Assembly: GCA_029863825.1 (NCBI GenBank)
Contig: JAOTUP010000009.1
Location: 1-17,291, forward strand
Reading direction: 5' to 3'
Length of the DNA stretch: 17,291 nt
Source: Acidobacteriota bacterium
GTDB taxonomy: Bacteria; Acidobacteriota; Thermoanaerobaculia; Multivoradales; JAHEKO01
Part shown: piece by piece, positions 6,614 to 14,091 of the stretch
Position numbering within the stretch: the stretch's first letter is position 1
How the letters are laid out: every line of letters starts with the position of its first letter
Made by a program: the position numbers and the translations under genes
The notes under the pieces: model-generated
Seen by the model: only the letters and a program-made list of their open reading frames with translations
The model's database searches: none
Told to the model about the DNA's origin: nothing

Positions 6614-9427
6614 ATGAGCGATTCAGCCCAGTCACCCGAGATGAACGAGAGAATCCGCGAACTCGAGGATGCGCTTGCCGCAGTCACGGCCGAGAGGGAT
6701 CGGCTTCAGCGAACGCAAGATCGCTGGCAGTCCCTGATGGCGGCGTCTCCTTTCGGTATCGCGATCTATCGCCCCGACGGTAGCGTCAAGATGGCCAATG
6801 CCGGCCTCCAACGGCTGTTCGAGCTGAGCGACAGCGAGGCCGAGCAGGCCATCACCCACTACAACATTTTGCAGGATCAGGAGCTCGTAAGCAAAGGCGT
6901 GGCTCCACAGGTCGCCCGAGCATTCAACGGCCACTCCAGCGTGTTGCCGCCGATCGAGTACATCGTCGAGACGCCGATCGACAAGAAACGCGTGCGGAAA
7001 TGGGTCGAGGGTGTCTTCTTTCCGGTCGTCGAAGCCGACGGCACGCTGCGAGAAGTCGTCTCGATCCAAGTCGACGTCACGCCGTTGATGAAGACGGAGA
7101 AGGAGCTGCGCCGGGCGCAGGCCGTGCTCACCAAGCAGCTCGACGAGCTCGATCATCTGTATGCCAGCGAGCCCGTCGGCCTGTGCCTAATGGACACGGA
7201 TCTGCGGTTTCTGCGCATCAATGAGAGGATGGCGGCGATCAACGGTCTGGAACCCGCCGAGCATCTCGGCCGAACGTTGCGGGATGTTCTTCCGGGTATC
7301 GCCGACACGATCGAGCCGATCTACCAGCGCGTAATAGAAACCGGCGAGCCTGCGCTCAATTTCGAAGTTCATGGCGTCACGCCGGCCGATCCGCAGACGC
7401 AGAGGGACTGGCTGGTCAGCTATTACCCGCTCAAGGGATGGAATGAAGACGTGACCGGCGTGACGACGGTGGTGCAAGAGATCACCGACGTCAAGCGCGC
7501 CCAGGCGGCGCTGAAGGAAAGTCAGCATCGGCTCCGCTCGGTCATCGACAATGCCGAGATCGTGCTGTGGGCTCTGGACAAGGACGGAATGTTCACCTTA
7601 TCCGAGGGGAAAGGGCTCGCGCTTCTGGGACTGCGTCCCGGGGAGGTTGTCGGACGATCGGTCTTCGATGTCTACGCCGATGCGCCGCAGGTTCTCGCCG
7701 ACAACCGACGCGCGCTGCAGGGCGAAAGTCTGTCGAAGACTGTCGAGGTGGGTGGACTCACGTTCGAAGCGCGCTATCTTCCGCTGTTTGATGATGCCGG
7801 CGCCCCGTCGGGTTCGATCGGGGTAGCCGTCAACATCACCGAGCGGACGCAGGCCGAGGCCGCACTGGAAAAGTACGAAAGGCGTTTCCTCCAAATCGCG
7901 GAGAACATCCGCGAAGTCTTCTGGCTCATGGACTCCCGCACACGGCAGGTGATCTACATGAGCCCGGCGTACGAGCGACTCACGGGGCGCGCACTCGCCG
8001 ATGTCAACTCCAGCACGAATGGCTGGATGGCCAGTATCCATCCCCACGATGTCGGGATCGTCAATGACGGTATCGCCCAGCTGCTCGAAAGCGGTGGGAC
8101 GGTCTCAACCGAGCACCGCTTGATTCATCAGAATGGCGACGTCCGCTGGGTTTCCGTCCGCACGTCGGCCGTTCCGGACGAACGCGGCGAGACGACTCGC
8201 ATCACCGGCATCACCGAGGACATCACCGAGCGAAGGCTCGCGGCCGAAGAGCGGCAGCGATTCGAGTCGAAGGTGCGTCAGGCGCAAAAGCTCGAGAGTC
8301 TTGGTCTACTCGCCGGCGGCATTGCTCACGACTTCAACAATCTTCTCATGGGGGTCCTGGGCAACGCCGACCTCGCCCTGCTCAGTCTCTCCCGCGAGTC
8401 GCCTGGGCGCGAGTACGTCGAGAGAATCCAGACTGCGGCGCAGCGCGCTTCGGAGCTTGCCAATCAGATGCTCGCCTACTCTGGCAAAGGACGATTCGCG
8501 GTCCGCGCTCTCGATCTCAACCGACTGGTCGTTGAAATGGGTCATTTGCTTGCCAGCGTCATCTCGAAAAAAGCGCAGCTGTCTTTCGACCTCGCCGAAG
8601 ATCTCCCGTCCATCGAGGCGGACGCCAGCCAGATTCGTCAGATCGTGATGAATCTCATCACCAACGCCTCGGAATCCGTCGACAACGAGACAGGCACCAT
8701 TCGCGTCAGCACATCACTCGTCGAGGCGAGCGATTCCGATCTTGCCGGCTGTGTCCTCGGCATCGGCCTGGCCCCAGGTCCTTACGTCTGCCTCGAGGTT
8801 TCAGACACCGGCTCGGGCATCGAAGCCGACGTCCGCGAGAGCATGTTCGATCCCTTCTTCACCACGAAGTTCACCGGTCGCGGCCTCGGCCTGGCGGCGG
8901 TCTTCGGTATCGCGCAAAGCCATGGCGCGGCCCTGCGCGTCGACAGCCGCGTCGGCCATGGCACGACGTTCTCGGTTCTCTTCCCTCCGTCATCGGCCAA
9001 ACCGGCCGACCGCGAGGAGCGGCCTGAGGAGGCGATCGAAAGCCCCTCCGTGGGGACTATCCTGGTGGTTGACGACGAGGAGATCGTCCGCGACGTTGCA
9101 CGCACGATGCTCGAGAAGGCCGGCTTCCGCGTCGTCACCGCAAGCGACGGCGCCGAAGCCGTCGACGTTTTCGAGCGTCACGGGGCTGCTCTCGATCTCG
9201 TGCTTCTGGACATGACGATGCCGGAGCTCGACGGCGGGCAAACGTATCTGAGAATGCGTGAGATTCGACCCGAGATCCGAGTGCTGTTTTCAAGTGGCTA
9301 CAGCGAAGACGATACGATGGCACGGCTCGGGCGGCCCGAGCTCGCCGACTTCGTGCACAAGCCCTACAAACGCGAGGACCTGTTGCGAAAAGTACAAGAA
9401 TGTCTCTCGCGCCGGGACGGGACATGA
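6614..9427 (+). CDS. Hybrid sensor histidine kinase with multiple PAS domains and C-terminal receiver
   Basis: This 937-residue protein has a short coiled-coil start (about 10-38) and four PAS-like units (about 38-155, 178-295, 303-413 and 421-542), joined by short helical linkers ending in D(I/V)TxR-type sequence. The HisKA box is QKLESLGLLAGGIAHDFNN, with phospho-acceptor His572. The HATPase domain shows an N box around NLITNASE (680-687), G1 DTGSG (731-735), F box FDPFFTTKF and G2 GRGLGLA. The C-terminal receiver (about 814-932) has DDEE, acceptor Asp866 in LLDMTMPELDG and Lys916 in HKPY. There is no membrane segment, so it senses a cytoplasmic signal. No HPt or DNA-binding output is visible nearby. 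I chose ATG 6614 because the upstream 44 codons are Arg-rich and unlike a PAS protein, although no Shine-Dalgarno marks it. It is the first gene of the run to 10931 and overlaps the next gene by 4 bases. Confidence 0.93.
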   Translation: MSDSAQSPEMNERIRELEDALAAVTAERDRLQRTQDRWQSLMAASPFGIAIYRPDGSVKMANAGLQRLFELSDSEAEQAITHYNILQDQELVSKGVAPQVARAFNGHSSVLPPIEYIVETPIDKKRVRKWVEGVFFPVVEADGTLREVVSIQVDVTPLMKTEKELRRAQAVLTKQLDELDHLYASEPVGLCLMDTDLRFLRINERMAAINGLEPAEHLGRTLRDVLPGIADTIEPIYQRVIETGEPALNFEVHGVTPADPQTQRDWLVSYYPLKGWNEDVTGVTTVVQEITDVKRAQAALKESQHRLRSVIDNAEIVLWALDKDGMFTLSEGKGLALLGLRPGEVVGRSVFDVYADAPQVLADNRRALQGESLSKTVEVGGLTFEARYLPLFDDAGAPSGSIGVAVNITERTQAEAALEKYERRFLQIAENIREVFWLMDSRTRQVIYMSPAYERLTGRALADVNSSTNGWMASIHPHDVGIVNDGIAQLLESGGTVSTEHRLIHQNGDVRWVSVRTSAVPDERGETTRITGITEDITERRLAAEERQRFESKVRQAQKLESLGLLAGGIAHDFNNLLMGVLGNADLALLSLSRESPGREYVERIQTAAQRASELANQMLAYSGKGRFAVRALDLNRLVVEMGHLLASVISKKAQLSFDLAEDLPSIEADASQIRQIVMNLITNASESVDNETGTIRVSTSLVEASDSDLAGCVLGIGLAPGPYVCLEVSDTGSGIEADVRESMFDPFFTTKFTGRGLGLAAVFGIAQSHGAALRVDSRVGHGTTFSVLFPPSSAKPADREERPEEAIESPSVGTILVVDDEEIVRDVARTMLEKAGFRVVTASDGAEAVDVFERHGAALDLVLLDMTMPELDGGQTYLRMREIRPEIRVLFSSGYSEDDTMARLGRPELADFVHKPYKREDLLRKVQECLSRRDGT

Positions 9428-9705
9428 GTTACACCGAGATCGCCTGGTTCAGCTCCCGCATCGAGGCGGAGACCGTGGGCCACGCCCTCGACCAGTACGA
9501 CATCCCGTTTCTCGTCCAGTCGGGTGATACCGGCATGTTCGGTCCGGGAATGATCGGCCGCAGTCCCGTGGGAGCGTCTCTCCTGGTCCCGGAAAAGCAT
9601 GTCGAGGAGGTGCGACAGCTTCTCAACTGTGTCGTCCGGCCATTCGAGGAGCAGGACTCCGAGGTCGATCCAGCCGACGCCGACGCCGACCGCCTGCCAA
9701 AATGA
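9424..9705 (+). CDS. DUF2007-type small putative signalling protein
   Basis: This 93-residue soluble protein starts at an ATG inside the kinase stop (ATGA overlap, 9424-9427), which suggests coupled translation. It resembles DUF2007 proteins, annotated as putative prokaryotic signal-transducing proteins with a GlnB/ferredoxin-like fold. Features are an opening beta strand with a polar helix start (AWFSSRIEAETVGHALDQ), a second strand (IPFLVQSGD), a Gly-rich loop (TGMFGPGMIG) and the typical closing LLVPEKHVEEVRQLL. The C-terminal 20 residues are acidic and probably disordered. In databases such domains often occur alone or next to zinc ribbons; their biochemical role is not established. Its position between a kinase and a membrane protein makes a small ligand-binding or adaptor role plausible, but that is inference. 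Confidence 0.8.
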   Translation: MSYTEIAWFSSRIEAETVGHALDQYDIPFLVQSGDTGMFGPGMIGRSPVGASLLVPEKHVEEVRQLLNCVVRPFEEQDSEVDPADADADRLPK

Positions 9706-9926
9706 GGATTCCCATGGCCTGGATCGACACTCTTCCGTGGTCGCTGATCGTTCTTCTCTGCCTGACTCTCGGGCTGGCCCCGTTCGCCCCACCGCACCTG
9801 ATCGAGAAGCTGCAGATGCTGGCCAGGGGAACGCTCGTTCGACCGATCGATTGCCTCGATCTCGGCCTCCACGCTCTGCCGTGGGCGCTCCTGCTGCTCA
9901 AGAGCGTGAGGGTCCTGAGCCGGTAG
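9702..9926 (+). CDS. Small membrane protein, family often auto-labelled 'RND transporter'
   Basis: This 74-residue protein starts in a 4-base ATGA overlap with the DUF2007-type gene. It has two hydrophobic segments, about 12-28 (LPWSLIVLLCLTLGLAP) and 55-69 (LGLHALPWALLLLKS). They are separated by a loop with HLIEKLQMLARG and LVRPIDCLDL. The pattern of a Pro-rich APF.PPHL.EKL followed by a G.L.RPID..DL.LH motif matches small proteins commonly given the automatic name 'RND transporter', although they are far too short to be RND pumps. Function is unknown. Tight coupling to the kinase and radical SAM genes is the only clue. ATG 9714 (residue 5) is an alternative start. Confidence 0.78.
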   Translation: MRIPMAWIDTLPWSLIVLLCLTLGLAPFAPPHLIEKLQMLARGTLVRPIDCLDLGLHALPWALLLLKSVRVLSR

Positions 9927-9932
9927 CAACGA

Positions 9933-10931
9933 ATGAGCGAAGCGAGCACTCCTGACCGAGAGGTCCAACCGCGTGCCCCGGCACCGGTCTGTCGGGCCCT
10001 CGACCCGGCAAAGTTCCGCCGGCGGGAAACCACTGCCGAGGGTACTCCGCGGGCCTCAGTCGAGATCGACCGGCTCGAGACGGTGTGGTTCAACACCGGC
10101 ACGCTCTGCAACATCGAGTGCCCCAACTGCTACATCGAATCGAGTCCGACAAATGATCGGCTCGAGTACCTGACGCGTGCTGAGGTCTTCTCGTACCTGG
10201 ACGAGATCGCTCGCCGAAAACTGCCGGTCCGTGAGATCGGGTTCACAGGTGGAGAGCCGTTCGTCAATCCGGAGCTGCCCGACATGCTGGAGGAGGCCCT
10301 CGGTCGATCCTTCGAGGTGCTCGTGCTCACCAATGGTATGCGACCGATGATGCGGCCGGCCGTCCGCAGCCGACTGCTGACAATGAACCGACGCTACGGC
10401 GCGAAGCTGCACCTCCGGATCAGCGTCGATCATCACACTCGCGAGCTGCACGAGCGCGAGCGGGGCGCCGGATCATGGAACGCGGTCTTTGCCGGACTGC
10501 GCTGGTCGATCGACAACGGAATTCGGCTGACAATTGCGGGCCGCAGCCGTTGGGGAGAGTCCGACGAGATCGCCCGTGCCGGCTACGCCGACCTCTTCCA
10601 ACGCGCGGCCATACCGATCGAGTGCGACAATCCGGAACAGCTCGTTCTCTTCCCTGAATTGGACATCTCCCTCGATGTGCCGGAGATCACGGTCGACTGC
10701 TGGCGGGCCCTGGGCGTCTCGCCTGCGGAGATCATGTGTGCCCGAAGCCGCATGGTTATCAAACGGCGCGGCGCCGAACGACCGGTCGTGGTGACCTGTA
10801 CGTTACTGCCCTATGATCGACGGTTCGAGCTCGGCGAAACCCTCGAGGAATCCCTCGTCCCGATCTATCTCAATCACCCACACTGTGCGAGATTTTGCGT
10901 CCTCGGCGGCGGCTCCTGCACTGCCCGATGA
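9933..10931 (+). CDS. Radical SAM protein with Cys-rich C-terminus
   Basis: This 332-residue radical SAM enzyme begins 6 bases after the preceding stop, so it is probably in the same operon. The [4Fe-4S]-binding CxxxCxxC is at Cys59, Cys63 and Cys66 in GTLCNIECPNCYIESSP. The SAM-contacting GGEP is at 106-109 (GFTGGEPF), and VLTNGM (131-136) and the RISVD strand (162-166) complete the partial TIM barrel. The N-terminal 50 residues are polar and not conserved-looking. The C-terminal third carries extra cysteines (256, 269, 289, 318, 322 and 329), including CARFCVLGGGSC, a pattern fitting one or more auxiliary iron-sulphur clusters as in SPASM or twitch-type enzymes. The substrate is unknown. 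No RiPP precursor is obvious next door, though the DUF2007-type and 74-residue proteins are adjacent. The next gene is convergent. Confidence 0.92.
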   Translation: MSEASTPDREVQPRAPAPVCRALDPAKFRRRETTAEGTPRASVEIDRLETVWFNTGTLCNIECPNCYIESSPTNDRLEYLTRAEVFSYLDEIARRKLPVREIGFTGGEPFVNPELPDMLEEALGRSFEVLVLTNGMRPMMRPAVRSRLLTMNRRYGAKLHLRISVDHHTRELHERERGAGSWNAVFAGLRWSIDNGIRLTIAGRSRWGESDEIARAGYADLFQRAAIPIECDNPEQLVLFPELDISLDVPEITVDCWRALGVSPAEIMCARSRMVIKRRGAERPVVVTCTLLPYDRRFELGETLEESLVPIYLNHPHCARFCVLGGGSCTAR

Positions 10932-11056
10932 CCCGCGCGCGGTGGTTCTGACCGCCGCCATCCGCCGCGCCCCCCCTCCTCACGCACGCCGCAACAGAGC
11001 CTGCCCCGCGCACCTTGATTTCACCGCGGGAGGGTGTCCCGTCCCTGGATCGTCGG
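10932..11056. other. Short intergenic region between convergent genes
   Basis: These 125 bases separate the radical SAM stop from the PhoH stop. A 5-bp hairpin (GCGGT 10939-10943, ACCGC 10951-10955) and short G/C runs are present, but no U-tract on either strand, so I cannot call a terminator. I see no gene here. Confidence 0.4.
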
Positions 11057-12376
11057 CTACAGCAGGCGGCTTGCGAGATTGGCGAGCGCCGAACGCTCAC
11101 CTTTCTCCAGGTTGACGTGCGTGTGGAGCGGGTCCCCCTGGATCCGGTCGACGAGGTAGGAAAGGCCGTTGCTGTGAGAATCCAGGTAGGGTGTGTCGAT
11201 CTGGAAAACATCGCCCGTGAATACGACCTTGGTCCCCTCGCCGGCGCGAGTGATGATCGTTTTGACCTCGTGGGGCGTCAGGTTCTGCGCCTCGTCGACG
11301 ATGAAGAAGATCCGCGACAAGCTGCGGCCGCGTATGTAGGCCAGCGGCAGGATATGGAGCTTGTCGTTCTCCACCATGTCATCTATGCGACGCGCCTCCT
11401 CACCACTACTACCGCACTGGCTCTTGATGAAACCCAAGTTGTCCCACAGCGGCTGCATGTACGGGCCGATCTTCGAGCTGATGTCACCCGGCAAGTACCC
11501 GATGTCCTTGTTGCTCAACGGCACCAGCGGGCGCGTGAGGTAGATCTGACGATAGCGTCGCCTCTGCGCCAGCGCGCCAGCCAAGGCCAGCAGCGTCTTG
11601 CCGGTTCCCGCCGGGCCGGTGATACTCACCAGAGGAGTTTCTTCGTTCAGGAGCGCATGCAGCGCGAACACCTGCTCGGCGTTCCGCGGCATGATGCCCT
11701 TGGCCGGCATCTTCGCCAGCTTCTCGAGTCGGCCGCTTGCCGGGTTGAAGTAAGCGAGAGCACTTCGTGTCGGCCCTCGCAGGATGAAGTAATGATTGGC
11801 GAGCGGAGGCTCCTCGAAGAACGTCTCCGGGGACGCTGACCCGTCCGCGTACAGGATGTCGATCGCCGCATCGGTGCCGTCGACTTCGCGACTTCCACTG
11901 TTGATCTGATTGAGGTCCTTGATGCGAATGTTCTCGTAGTCCTCTGCCGGCAGGCCGAGGCTCCGCGCCTTGATCCGGAGGTTGATGTCCTTGCTGACCA
12001 AAATCACCTTGCGCGGCGCTTCTGCCGCCGCCAGCACCATCGCAACGTCGAGAATCCGATCGTCGCTGCGCGTCTTGTCGAAGGTGCCCGCGGCGCCTGG
12101 CGTCACATCCATTGCCGAGACGACCCGGAACTTGCCTTTGTCGGACCCATTCAGCGGCACCCAGTCGCGGATGTCGCTGCTCTCCGACAGGCGATCGAGC
12201 TCGCGCATGAAGCTGCGCGCCTGGAGATTGATGACGTTATTGCCCTTCTTGAAGTGATCCAGCTCCTCGAGCACGGTGATCGGAATCACCACGTCGTGCT
12301 CGGCGAAGCTGTTGAAGGCGTTGAAGTCGTGAAGGATGACGGATGTGTCGAGGACGAATATCTTGTTTCTATTCAC
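11057..12376 (-). CDS. phoH2: PIN-PhoH fusion ATPase (PhoH2/YlaK-type)
   Basis: With a GTG start at 12376 this gives 439 residues, typical of PIN-PhoH fusions. The N-terminal PIN nuclease domain (about 1-135) has acidic residues Asp10 (FVLDTSV), Glu38 (TVLEELD), the SDD near 104-106 and Asp130 (VSKDINLR). The C-terminal PhoH domain (about 225-439) has Walker A GPAGTGKT at 254-261, Walker B FFIVDEAQN (357-365), and a TGD motif near 387-389. Such proteins have been described as ATP-dependent RNA helicase/ribonucleases. The frame stays open upstream to 12607, but those 77 codons are Ser/Arg-rich and lack PIN similarity, so I start at the GTG that directly precedes NRNKIFVLDTS; no good Shine-Dalgarno is seen. 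It is divergent from the phosphofructokinase gene and convergent with the radical SAM gene. No PhoAT-like antitoxin gene is visible upstream. Confidence 0.93.
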   Translation of the reverse strand: MNRNKIFVLDTSVILHDFNAFNSFAEHDVVIPITVLEELDHFKKGNNVINLQARSFMRELDRLSESSDIRDWVPLNGSDKGKFRVVSAMDVTPGAAGTFDKTRSDDRILDVAMVLAAAEAPRKVILVSKDINLRIKARSLGLPAEDYENIRIKDLNQINSGSREVDGTDAAIDILYADGSASPETFFEEPPLANHYFILRGPTRSALAYFNPASGRLEKLAKMPAKGIMPRNAEQVFALHALLNEETPLVSITGPAGTGKTLLALAGALAQRRRYRQIYLTRPLVPLSNKDIGYLPGDISSKIGPYMQPLWDNLGFIKSQCGSSGEEARRIDDMVENDKLHILPLAYIRGRSLSRIFFIVDEAQNLTPHEVKTIITRAGEGTKVVFTGDVFQIDTPYLDSHSNGLSYLVDRIQGDPLHTHVNLEKGERSALANLASRLL

Positions 12377-12460
12377 TGGCGCAGATCTTAGTCGACAGGC
12401 AGGCCGACGTACAGTCGGGGGAACCAGGTTCTTCGGCACCGTCTCTCGAGAGGATGGAGA

Positions 12461-12473
12461 CACGGTAACCGTG
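12461..12473. repeat. 13-base dyad in the phoH2/phosphofructokinase intergenic region
   Basis: CACGGTAACCGTG is a perfect 6-base inverted repeat around one central base, the form of a small-regulator operator half-site pair. It is about 88 bases upstream of the phoH2 start and 244 bases upstream of the phosphofructokinase start. Regulator binding is not shown. Confidence 0.3.
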
Positions 12474-12704
12474 GGCCAAGGACGGAAGGAGACGGAAGCC
12501 CCGCCGAAGCCGGCCGAAGAGAAGCTCCGGTCGCACAAACAGCACCTTTCCAGCGCCGACGACGGCCACTCCCGTTGCCGCTCGGAGCCCCACCGCTCTC
12601 CAGCCAACTCCTCGTCAGAGAGATCTCACGGTAGCCTATGGCCACCAGCGAGAGCAGATCCGTCGCGCCGGCCACCAACTGAGGCTGAATGACGGTTACT
12701 CCTC

Positions 12705-12711
12705 GGGGAGG
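12705..12711 (+). promoter_or_regulatory. Ribosome binding site upstream of the phosphofructokinase N-terminal segment
   Basis: GGGGAGG lies five bases before ATG 12717, a near-ideal Shine-Dalgarno. It marks the original translation start of the phosphofructokinase gene, upstream of the in-frame TAG. No comparable site precedes the TTG at 12885. Confidence 0.75.
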
Positions 12712-12716
12712 AAGAA

Positions 12717-12878
12717 ATGACGACCGACTCCGTACCGCAGCAGATTCCGTCACTCGCCGATCTGAAGATCGAGCGTTTGGGAGGTCAGAGAGTTCCATCG
12801 CCTTTTCAGAAGCGGCGCAAGCAGTTCGTCGACGAGAAGAATCGCGTACTCGTCTGCTCTACGACTGACGACCTCTAG
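12717..12878 (+). pseudogene. N-terminal segment of 6-phosphofructokinase, ended by in-frame TAG
   Basis: From ATG 12717, 53 codons are followed by TAG at 12876-12878. The peptide (starting MTTDSVPQQIPSLADLKIER) contains LKIERLGGQRVPSPF and FVDEKNRVLV, the pattern typical of the N-terminus of long group-II/X phosphofructokinases. The frame continues after the TAG, without any shift, into LESGEEPPSFEAAGPRRD, the normal next segment of that family. A good Shine-Dalgarno (12705-12711) precedes the ATG, while none precedes later starts. This is therefore the 5' end of the same gene, not a separate small gene. The TAG could be a recent nonsense mutation (CAG to TAG would need one change), a sequence or assembly error, or a read-through site. 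Other genes in the window end with TAG, so TAG is a normal stop here. Confidence 0.8.
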
Positions 12879-12884
12879 CGCGCC

Positions 12885-14069
12885 TTGGAGTCCGGCGAGG
12901 AACCACCCTCGTTCGAGGCGGCGGGACCGCGGCGGGACCTGTTCTTTTCACCTGAGCAAGTAAGCTGCGGCATCGTCACGTGTGGGGGCTTGTGTCCCGG
13001 CGTCAACGACGTCATTCGCTCGATTGTGCTGACGGTGAGCCACGGCTACGGCGTGCGACGGATTCTCGGCTTCCGTTACGGCTACTCGGGCCTCTCCGCC
13101 GACAGCCACAGGGAGCCGCTGTTCCTCGAGCCGGACATGCTCGAGCATGCCCACCTCCACGGCGGCACGCTGCTCGGCACTTCCCGCGGCCCGCAGGATC
13201 TCGACGACATGGTGGACAATCTCGTGCGGTGGAAAGTGGGCATTCTGTTTGCCATCGGTGGTGACGGGACGTTGCGCGGAGCGTCGGCTCTGGCGGCGAA
13301 GATCCGCCAGCGGGGCTTGCCGATCAGTGTCATCGGTATCCCCAAGACGATCGACAACGATCTGCTGTGGATCGAGCGCAGTTTCGGTTTCGCTACCGCC
13401 GTCGAAGAGGCCCGATCAGTCATCGACGCCGCGCATACCGAAGCGCGCGCCGCCTGGAACGGCGTCGGCCTGGTCAAGCTGATGGGTCGGTACTCCGGCG
13501 CCATCGCGGCCTACGCGACGCTTGCCAGCGGCGACGTCAATTTCGTGCTGGTGCCGGAAGTGGCGTTCGACATCGATGGCGAGGGTGCGCTCCTCGACCA
13601 GCTCGAAGAACGTATCGTGAGCCGCCGCCATGCCGTGGTCGTCGTCGCAGAGGGCGCCGGTCAAGAACATCTCGCCCGCGATCGACAGGAACATCTCGAT
13701 CTGTCGGGTAACGTGCGACTCAAAGACATCGGAAGCTTCCTGAGAGACCGAATTCGCAACCACTTTGCCGATCGAAACCTCGCCGTCGACCTCAAGTACA
13801 TCGATCCCAGCTATACCATCCGCAGCCGACCGGCCAATACGCTGGACTCCAGCTTCTGCCTCATTCTCGGTCAGCATGCCGTTCATGCAGGGATGACCGG
13901 CTGCACCGACATGATGGTCGGATTCTGGAACAATGCTTTCACCCACGTGCCGCTGCCGCTCGTCGCCCGGGCCCGCAAGCAGCTGAATCCGCACGGTGAG
14001 ATCTGGCAGCGGGTCCTCGACGCCACCGGCCAACCTCCGGCGATGGTCACCGAGCAGACCGACGACTGA
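12885..14069 (+). CDS. pfkA: 6-phosphofructokinase, main part downstream of the in-frame TAG
   Basis: The 394 codons from TTG 12885 encode the catalytic body of a phosphofructokinase, which phosphorylates fructose 6-phosphate in glycolysis. Motifs, numbered from the TTG, are GIVTCGGLCPGVNDVIR (29-45), the phosphoryl-donor loop GGDGT (125-129), the catalytic loop PKTIDNDL (153-160), the substrate-binding MGRYSG (200-205) and PEVAFD (224-229). Gly in GGDGT rather than the Asp of PPi enzymes, together with Lys in PKTIDND, is the combination reported for ATP-dependent group-X enzymes, so ATP is the likely donor; this is inference. The full-length gene would run 12717-14069 (450 sense codons plus the TAG). 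If only this part is made, it lacks about 56 N-terminal residues and starts at a TTG without a Shine-Dalgarno. The stop is 22 bases from the end of the convergent C25 peptidase gene. Confidence 0.88.
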   Translation: MESGEEPPSFEAAGPRRDLFFSPEQVSCGIVTCGGLCPGVNDVIRSIVLTVSHGYGVRRILGFRYGYSGLSADSHREPLFLEPDMLEHAHLHGGTLLGTSRGPQDLDDMVDNLVRWKVGILFAIGGDGTLRGASALAAKIRQRGLPISVIGIPKTIDNDLLWIERSFGFATAVEEARSVIDAAHTEARAAWNGVGLVKLMGRYSGAIAAYATLASGDVNFVLVPEVAFDIDGEGALLDQLEERIVSRRHAVVVVAEGAGQEHLARDRQEHLDLSGNVRLKDIGSFLRDRIRNHFADRNLAVDLKYIDPSYTIRSRPANTLDSSFCLILGQHAVHAGMTGCTDMMVGFWNNAFTHVPLPLVARARKQLNPHGEIWQRVLDATGQPPAMVTEQTDD

Positions 14070-14091
14070 GCTACGAATCGCTAGCGGTCAG

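Larger units (their letters stand above)
12377..12716. promoter_or_regulatory. Divergent control region between phoH2 and the phosphofructokinase gene
   Basis: These 340 bases separate two divergent genes, so they should hold both promoters. I see no convincing protein gene; open frames here are Ser/Arg-rich and match nothing I know. Dyad symmetries cluster near the phoH2 side: CTCTCGAGAG (12443-12452) and CACGGTAACCGTG (12461-12473), plus CACCGT (12437-12442) repeating one half-site. GACGGAAG occurs twice ten bases apart (12481-12488, 12491-12498). These could be operator sites or RNA structure. No strong -35/-10 pair could be assigned by eye. Confidence 0.4.

Noticed and set aside
11015..11839. 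274-codon plus-strand open frame
   Set aside because: It is antisense to the PhoH domain, which carries intact Walker motifs.
12377..12607. N-terminal extension of the PIN-PhoH protein by 77 codons
   Set aside because: The extension is low-complexity Ser/Arg/Pro-rich sequence outside the PIN fold; GTG 12376 places the start directly before the PIN first strand.
14067..14091. Short hairpin between the convergent phosphofructokinase and C25 genes
   Set aside because: The stem is imperfect with a 2-base bulge, includes the stop codon and lacks a U-tract on either strand; it is too weak to call a terminator.
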